NCBI GenBank assembly: GCA_002294185.1 | Contig: DBFD01000034.1 | Coordinates: 1 to 36,271 of the forward strand | Length of the DNA stretch: 36,271 nucleotides | Source: Paracoccus sp. UBA889 | Lineage (GTDB): Bacteria > Pseudomonadota > Alphaproteobacteria > Rhodobacterales > Rhodobacteraceae | Direction: 5' to 3' | In this document: positions 33,280 to 36,271 of the stretch, piece by piece | Layout of the letters: every line of letters starts with the position of its first letter | Numbering within the stretch: the stretch's first letter is position 1 | Program-made: the position numbers and the translations under genes | Notes under the pieces: generated by a model | Told to the model about the DNA's origin: nothing | The model's input: the letters and a program-made list of their open reading frames with translations, nothing else | The model's database searches: none

Positions 33280-34392
33280 TCAACCTGTGGCTGGCAGGGC
33301 GGATTGTGCCGGCGGCAGATGCGCCAGTTCCGTCAGCATATCCATCACCAGCGCGGCAGGGTCAAGGTTGACCGCCCGACCGGCGCGCGCACGCGCCGAC
33401 AGCCGCGCCTGCGCGCCAGCCCAGTCGCGGGCGGCGCGGTCATCGGGTGACAGCCGCGCCAGCAGCGCGCCTTCGCCGGTCGCGGCTTGCGGCAGGGGCG
33501 CGCCCATCAGCCCGGCGCGCGCGGTTCGGGTCAGGAACCGGTCCAGCAGCGTGATCGTCAGGTCGAAGGGATCGCCGTCGGCATTGGCCCGACCCGCCGC
33601 TGTCTCGGCCAGCTGGGCCGCCGCAATCCGGTCCATCCGGGGCAGGGTGGCGAACAGGTCGACGATCTGCTGATAGCGTTTCAGCCCGTCCTGTCCGGCC
33701 AGCCGCAACGCCTCGCCGACCGAACCGCCCGACAATGCCGCCAGCGCGACGGCATCCTGATCGACGCCCAGATCCGACAGCACCTCGGTCATCAGGTCAG
33801 GTTTCAGCGGGTTCAGGCGCAGCGTTCGGCAGCGTGAGCGGATCGTCGGCAGAAGCCGCGCGGGCTGGTGCGCGATCATCAGGATCAGCCCGTCCCTGGG
33901 CGGTTCCTCCAGCACCTTCAGCAGCGCATTCGCGGCGGCGGTGTTCATGTCGTCCGCGGTGTCGATGATGGCGATGCGCCGCCCGCCTTCGGCCGCCGAG
34001 AGGTGAAAGAACGACAGCAGCCTGCGGATCTCTTCGACGGTGATTTCGGCCCGCAGCCTGTTGGCCTTGTCGTCCCAGGGGCGGCGGACCAGTTGCAGAT
34101 TCGGTTCGGACAGGGCGGCAAGGCGGCGGGCGGCGGGCGCGTTGCCTGGCACGGACAGATCGTCGCTGTCCGTGCCCGCCAAAAGCCAGCGCGCGATGGA
34201 CCAGGCCAGCGTTGCCTTGCCGATGCCGCGCGGCCCGGTGAGCAGCCAGGCATGATGCAGACGCCCGCCGCGCGATGCCTCGACAAAATCGCGAACGGCC
34301 TCGTCCTGACCGATCACGCGCGCCGTCATCCGCGGGTGGGGCGCGCCGGGCACGCGGTCGGGTTCGGGGATATCCGCGGGGTCGGTCTTCAC
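33280..34392 (-). CDS. holB: DNA polymerase III subunit delta'
   Basis: A 370-residue clamp-loader subunit. Walker A is GPRGIGKA (53-60), followed by RIAIIDTADDMNTAAANALLK, KVLEEPP and the sensor region with SRCRTLRL. It supports loading of the beta clamp at the replication fork. The four zinc-binding cysteines found in E. coli HolB after Walker A are absent, so the zinc module has been lost. The ATG overlaps the tmk stop as ATGA. tmk-holB adjacency is widely conserved in bacteria and supports the assignment. Confidence 0.92.
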   Translation of the reverse strand: MKTDPADIPEPDRVPGAPHPRMTARVIGQDEAVRDFVEASRGGRLHHAWLLTGPRGIGKATLAWSIARWLLAGTDSDDLSVPGNAPAARRLAALSEPNLQLVRRPWDDKANRLRAEITVEEIRRLLSFFHLSAAEGGRRIAIIDTADDMNTAAANALLKVLEEPPRDGLILMIAHQPARLLPTIRSRCRTLRLNPLKPDLMTEVLSDLGVDQDAVALAALSGGSVGEALRLAGQDGLKRYQQIVDLFATLPRMDRIAAAQLAETAAGRANADGDPFDLTITLLDRFLTRTARAGLMGAPLPQAATGEGALLARLSPDDRAARDWAGAQARLSARARAGRAVNLDPAALVMDMLTELAHLPPAQSALPATG

Positions 34393-34985
34393 AACGCCGC
34401 CCGGACCCGCGCGGCCACGTCCTCGGGCGCGCCGCTGCCGTCGATCATCCGGACGCGGGCCGGATATTCGCGGGCCAAGGCCCGAAATCCCCCGGCCAGC
34501 GCCTGCTGGAAGCCAAGGCCCAGGCTTTCATAGCGGTTCTCGATCCCGCCGCGCGCATGGCCCCGCGCCACGGCGGTGGGCGGGTCGATATCGATGACAA
34601 AGGTCCGGTCGGGCTCGGTCCCGATCATCAGCGCGTGCAGCCGGTCCACGATGCCACGCAGATCGCCCCGCGCCGCGCCCTGATAGACGCGCGTGGAATC
34701 GGCGAAGCGGTCCGAGACGACGGTCCGGCCCGCGGCCAGGGCCGGGCGGATGGTCCGTTCCAGATGGTCGCGCCGGGCGGCGGTGAACAGCAGACATTCG
34801 GTTTCGGGCGACCAGCGTTCGCCCGTGCCCTCGACCAGCAGGCGCCGGATCTCTTCGGCGCCGGGGCTGCCGCCGGGCTCGCGGGTCAGCACGACATGGC
34901 GGCCTTCGGCGCGCAGCGCATCGGCCAGCAGCCGGGCCTGCGTTGACTTGCCGCAGCCGTCGATCCCCTCGAAGCTGATGAACAT
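34389..34985 (-). CDS. tmk: Thymidylate kinase
   Basis: A 198-residue dTMP kinase. Walker A is FEGIDGCGKSTQ (5-16), the substrate and DR motif is VVSDRFADSTRVYQG and the lid region contains RGGIENRYESLGLGFQ. It phosphorylates dTMP to dTDP for DNA synthesis. It starts 3 bp after the dacA stop codon and ends inside the holB start codon, giving tight coupling on both sides. Length is normal. Confidence 0.95.
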   Translation of the reverse strand: MFISFEGIDGCGKSTQARLLADALRAEGRHVVLTREPGGSPGAEEIRRLLVEGTGERWSPETECLLFTAARRDHLERTIRPALAAGRTVVSDRFADSTRVYQGAARGDLRGIVDRLHALMIGTEPDRTFVIDIDPPTAVARGHARGGIENRYESLGLGFQQALAGGFRALAREYPARVRMIDGSGAPEDVAARVRAAL

Positions 34986-34988
34986 GGC

Positions 34989-36134
34989 TCAGAGGCCGGC
35001 GGCCTGGACCGCCTTGTTGCCCAGCCGGGTCACGGCGCCCTTCATCCGGCCCATGAACCCGGCGGCGGGCACGTCCTGCGCGGCGATCAGCGGTGTCACG
35101 GCATCCTTTGCGCCGGGCACGGTGACGACCAGCCGGCCCACTTCGTCGCCCTTGGCGATGGGCGCCGGAATGGGCGAATCATAGACCGCCTCGACCTTGA
35201 CGCTGTCCTGCGCACCCGCAGGGATCAGCACATTCACGCCCTCATCGGTGGTCAGACCCAGCCGGTCCTGGGTTCCGAGCCAGACGGGGGCCTCGACCAC
35301 CGTCTCGCCTGCGGGAACAAGCTTCTTCATCGTGAACTGGCGGAAGGACCAGTTCACGATCCGCTCGGCCTCTTCGGCGCGGGCGGTCTCGCCGGACAGG
35401 CCGGTGATCACGAACACCACCCGGCGCCCGTTCTGCACGGCCGAACCGACAAGGCCGTATCCGGCCTCTTGCGTGTGGCCGGTCTTCAGCCCGTCGGCAC
35501 CGATGCCAAGGCTCAGCAGCGGGTTGCGGTTGAAGCGGTTGGCCGGCGCACGGCCGTCAAAGCCGAATTCCCTGATCGCGAAATTCTTGTAGAGCTCGGG
35601 AAAATCGCGGATCAGCCGAACCGCGAGCGTGCCAAGATCGCGCGCCGTCATCAGGTGATCCGGGTCCGGCCAGCCCGAGGAATTGGTGAAGACCGAATTG
35701 GTCAATCCGATCTCCTTGCCCTTCTGGGTCATCTGACGGGCAAAGGCCGCTTCGGTTCCGGAAAGTCCCTCGGCCACCACGACGCAAGCGTCGTTGCCCG
35801 ACAGCACGATGATGCCCTTGATCAGTTCGTCCACCGTCGGGCGATCCTGTTCATTGAGGAACATGGTCGAGCCCTGCATCTGCCGCGCCTTGGTCGAGAC
35901 CGGCAGCCGCGTATCCATCTGCACCCGGCCTTCGCGCAGGGCTTCGAACAGCATGTAGATGGTCATCAGCTTCGACATCGATGCCGGCGGGATCTGCTGG
36001 TCGGCATTCTTTTCCATCAGCACGGTGCCCGTGGCGACGTCATAGACCCATGCCGTCTGCGCATTCGTCTCGAACGCCTGCACCGGCGCCGAAAGAGACA
36101 GCAGGGCGACCAACCGCAGCAGAAATGCACGCAT
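34989..36134 (-). CDS. dacA: D-alanyl-D-alanine carboxypeptidase (PBP5/DacA family)
   Basis: A 381-residue low-molecular-mass penicillin-binding protein. The signal peptide ends at VQA20. Catalytic motifs are SMSK (Ser52, Lys55), SGN (112-114) and KTG (217-219), all intact. The C-terminal PBP5_C beta domain (about 275-360) and a closing segment that could be an amphipathic membrane anchor follow. The enzyme removes the terminal D-Ala from peptidoglycan pentapeptides in the periplasm. AAAGGA lies just before the ATG. It is first in the chain dacA-tmk-holB-tatD-MBL-AEC, and its promoter is presumably in or beyond 36135-36271. Confidence 0.95.
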   Translation of the reverse strand: MRAFLLRLVALLSLSAPVQAFETNAQTAWVYDVATGTVLMEKNADQQIPPASMSKLMTIYMLFEALREGRVQMDTRLPVSTKARQMQGSTMFLNEQDRPTVDELIKGIIVLSGNDACVVVAEGLSGTEAAFARQMTQKGKEIGLTNSVFTNSSGWPDPDHLMTARDLGTLAVRLIRDFPELYKNFAIREFGFDGRAPANRFNRNPLLSLGIGADGLKTGHTQEAGYGLVGSAVQNGRRVVFVITGLSGETARAEEAERIVNWSFRQFTMKKLVPAGETVVEAPVWLGTQDRLGLTTDEGVNVLIPAGAQDSVKVEAVYDSPIPAPIAKGDEVGRLVVTVPGAKDAVTPLIAAQDVPAAGFMGRMKGAVTRLGNKAVQAAGL

Positions 36135-36271
36135 AAGGATTCCTTTGCCTGTTTGCGCAAGATGGTTACATCATGCCTCGCCATGCCGCAACGCGGCTGA
36201 ATGGCGCGGGACGGATAAAGTGAACGCGGCGCCGCGAGGAACGGCAGTCGCGCCGCCGCCGCCCGCGGCCC
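36135..36271. other. Window end: no gene assigned
   Basis: This 137-bp stretch lies upstream of dacA. One minus-strand frame is open from the window edge to a TGA at 36171-36173 and could be the end of another gene, but 33 codons of Ala/Gly-rich sequence are not enough to identify it. No convincing promoter hexamer pair is seen. Confidence 0.3.

Overview
The window is GC-rich alphaproteobacterial chromosome. Two blocks point to the genus Paracoccus (Rhodobacteraceae). A cytochrome c550 gene (cycA) lies directly upstream of an aa3 oxidase subunit I gene (ctaD), the arrangement I recall from P. denitrificans, and both proteins read as close relatives of the P. denitrificans ones. Nearly all genes are ordinary core genes. 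I see no phage, insertion sequence, CRISPR array, rRNA or defence island.

Layout. 1-3.6 kb, + strand: the 3' end of aspS, a DUF1800/DUF1501 pair (the second with a Tat signal) and a GNAT acetyltransferase. 3.5-4.3 kb, - strand: a REC-only response regulator. 4.4-5.1 kb, +: methylmalonyl-CoA epimerase and a DUF1467 membrane protein. 5.0-6.7 kb, -: an EI24-type membrane protein, a nitroreductase and an 83-aa unknown. 6.9-9.5 kb, +: an M48 lipoprotein protease, a DUF2254 membrane protein and a 116-aa unknown. 9.5-12.8 kb, -: ilvH, ilvB and bpt. 13-15.8 kb, +: glnE. 15.9-19.2 kb, -: a GT2 synthase with an N-terminal MshEN (GspE-N) domain, then carA. 19.4-20.1 kb, +: a YqeY-like protein and a DUF3008 protein. 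20.2-23.7 kb, -: DUF2244, ctaD, cycA, lipB. 23.9 kb: tRNA-Leu(GAG), followed by a decayed-looking stretch. 24.9-30.7 kb, +: a PotABCD-type ABC importer with two tandem binding-protein paralogues. 30.7-36.1 kb, -: a tight chain dacA-tmk-holB-tatD-MBL hydrolase-AEC transporter.

How genes work together. ilvBH form acetohydroxyacid synthase. cycA and ctaD are electron donor and catalytic subunit of terminal respiration, with DUF2244 as a companion. The ABC block is a self-contained importer. The dacA-AEC chain joins wall trimming, dTMP synthesis, the clamp-loader delta' subunit and a TatD nuclease through 3-nt gaps and ATGA/GTGA overlaps.

Most interesting signals: (1) the MshEN-GT2 protein looks like a c-di-GMP-controlled polysaccharide synthase, and a perfect CtrA-type box (TTAA-N7-TTAAC) lies just upstream of its gene; (2) a near-perfect CtrA box lies in front of the REC-only regulator; (3) the importer has tandem duplicated binding proteins and a PotB-like permease with a large periplasmic insert; (4) a startless, degenerate region follows tRNA-Leu. 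I found no clearly novel multi-gene system; the first two items are the best candidates for an undescribed regulatory link.
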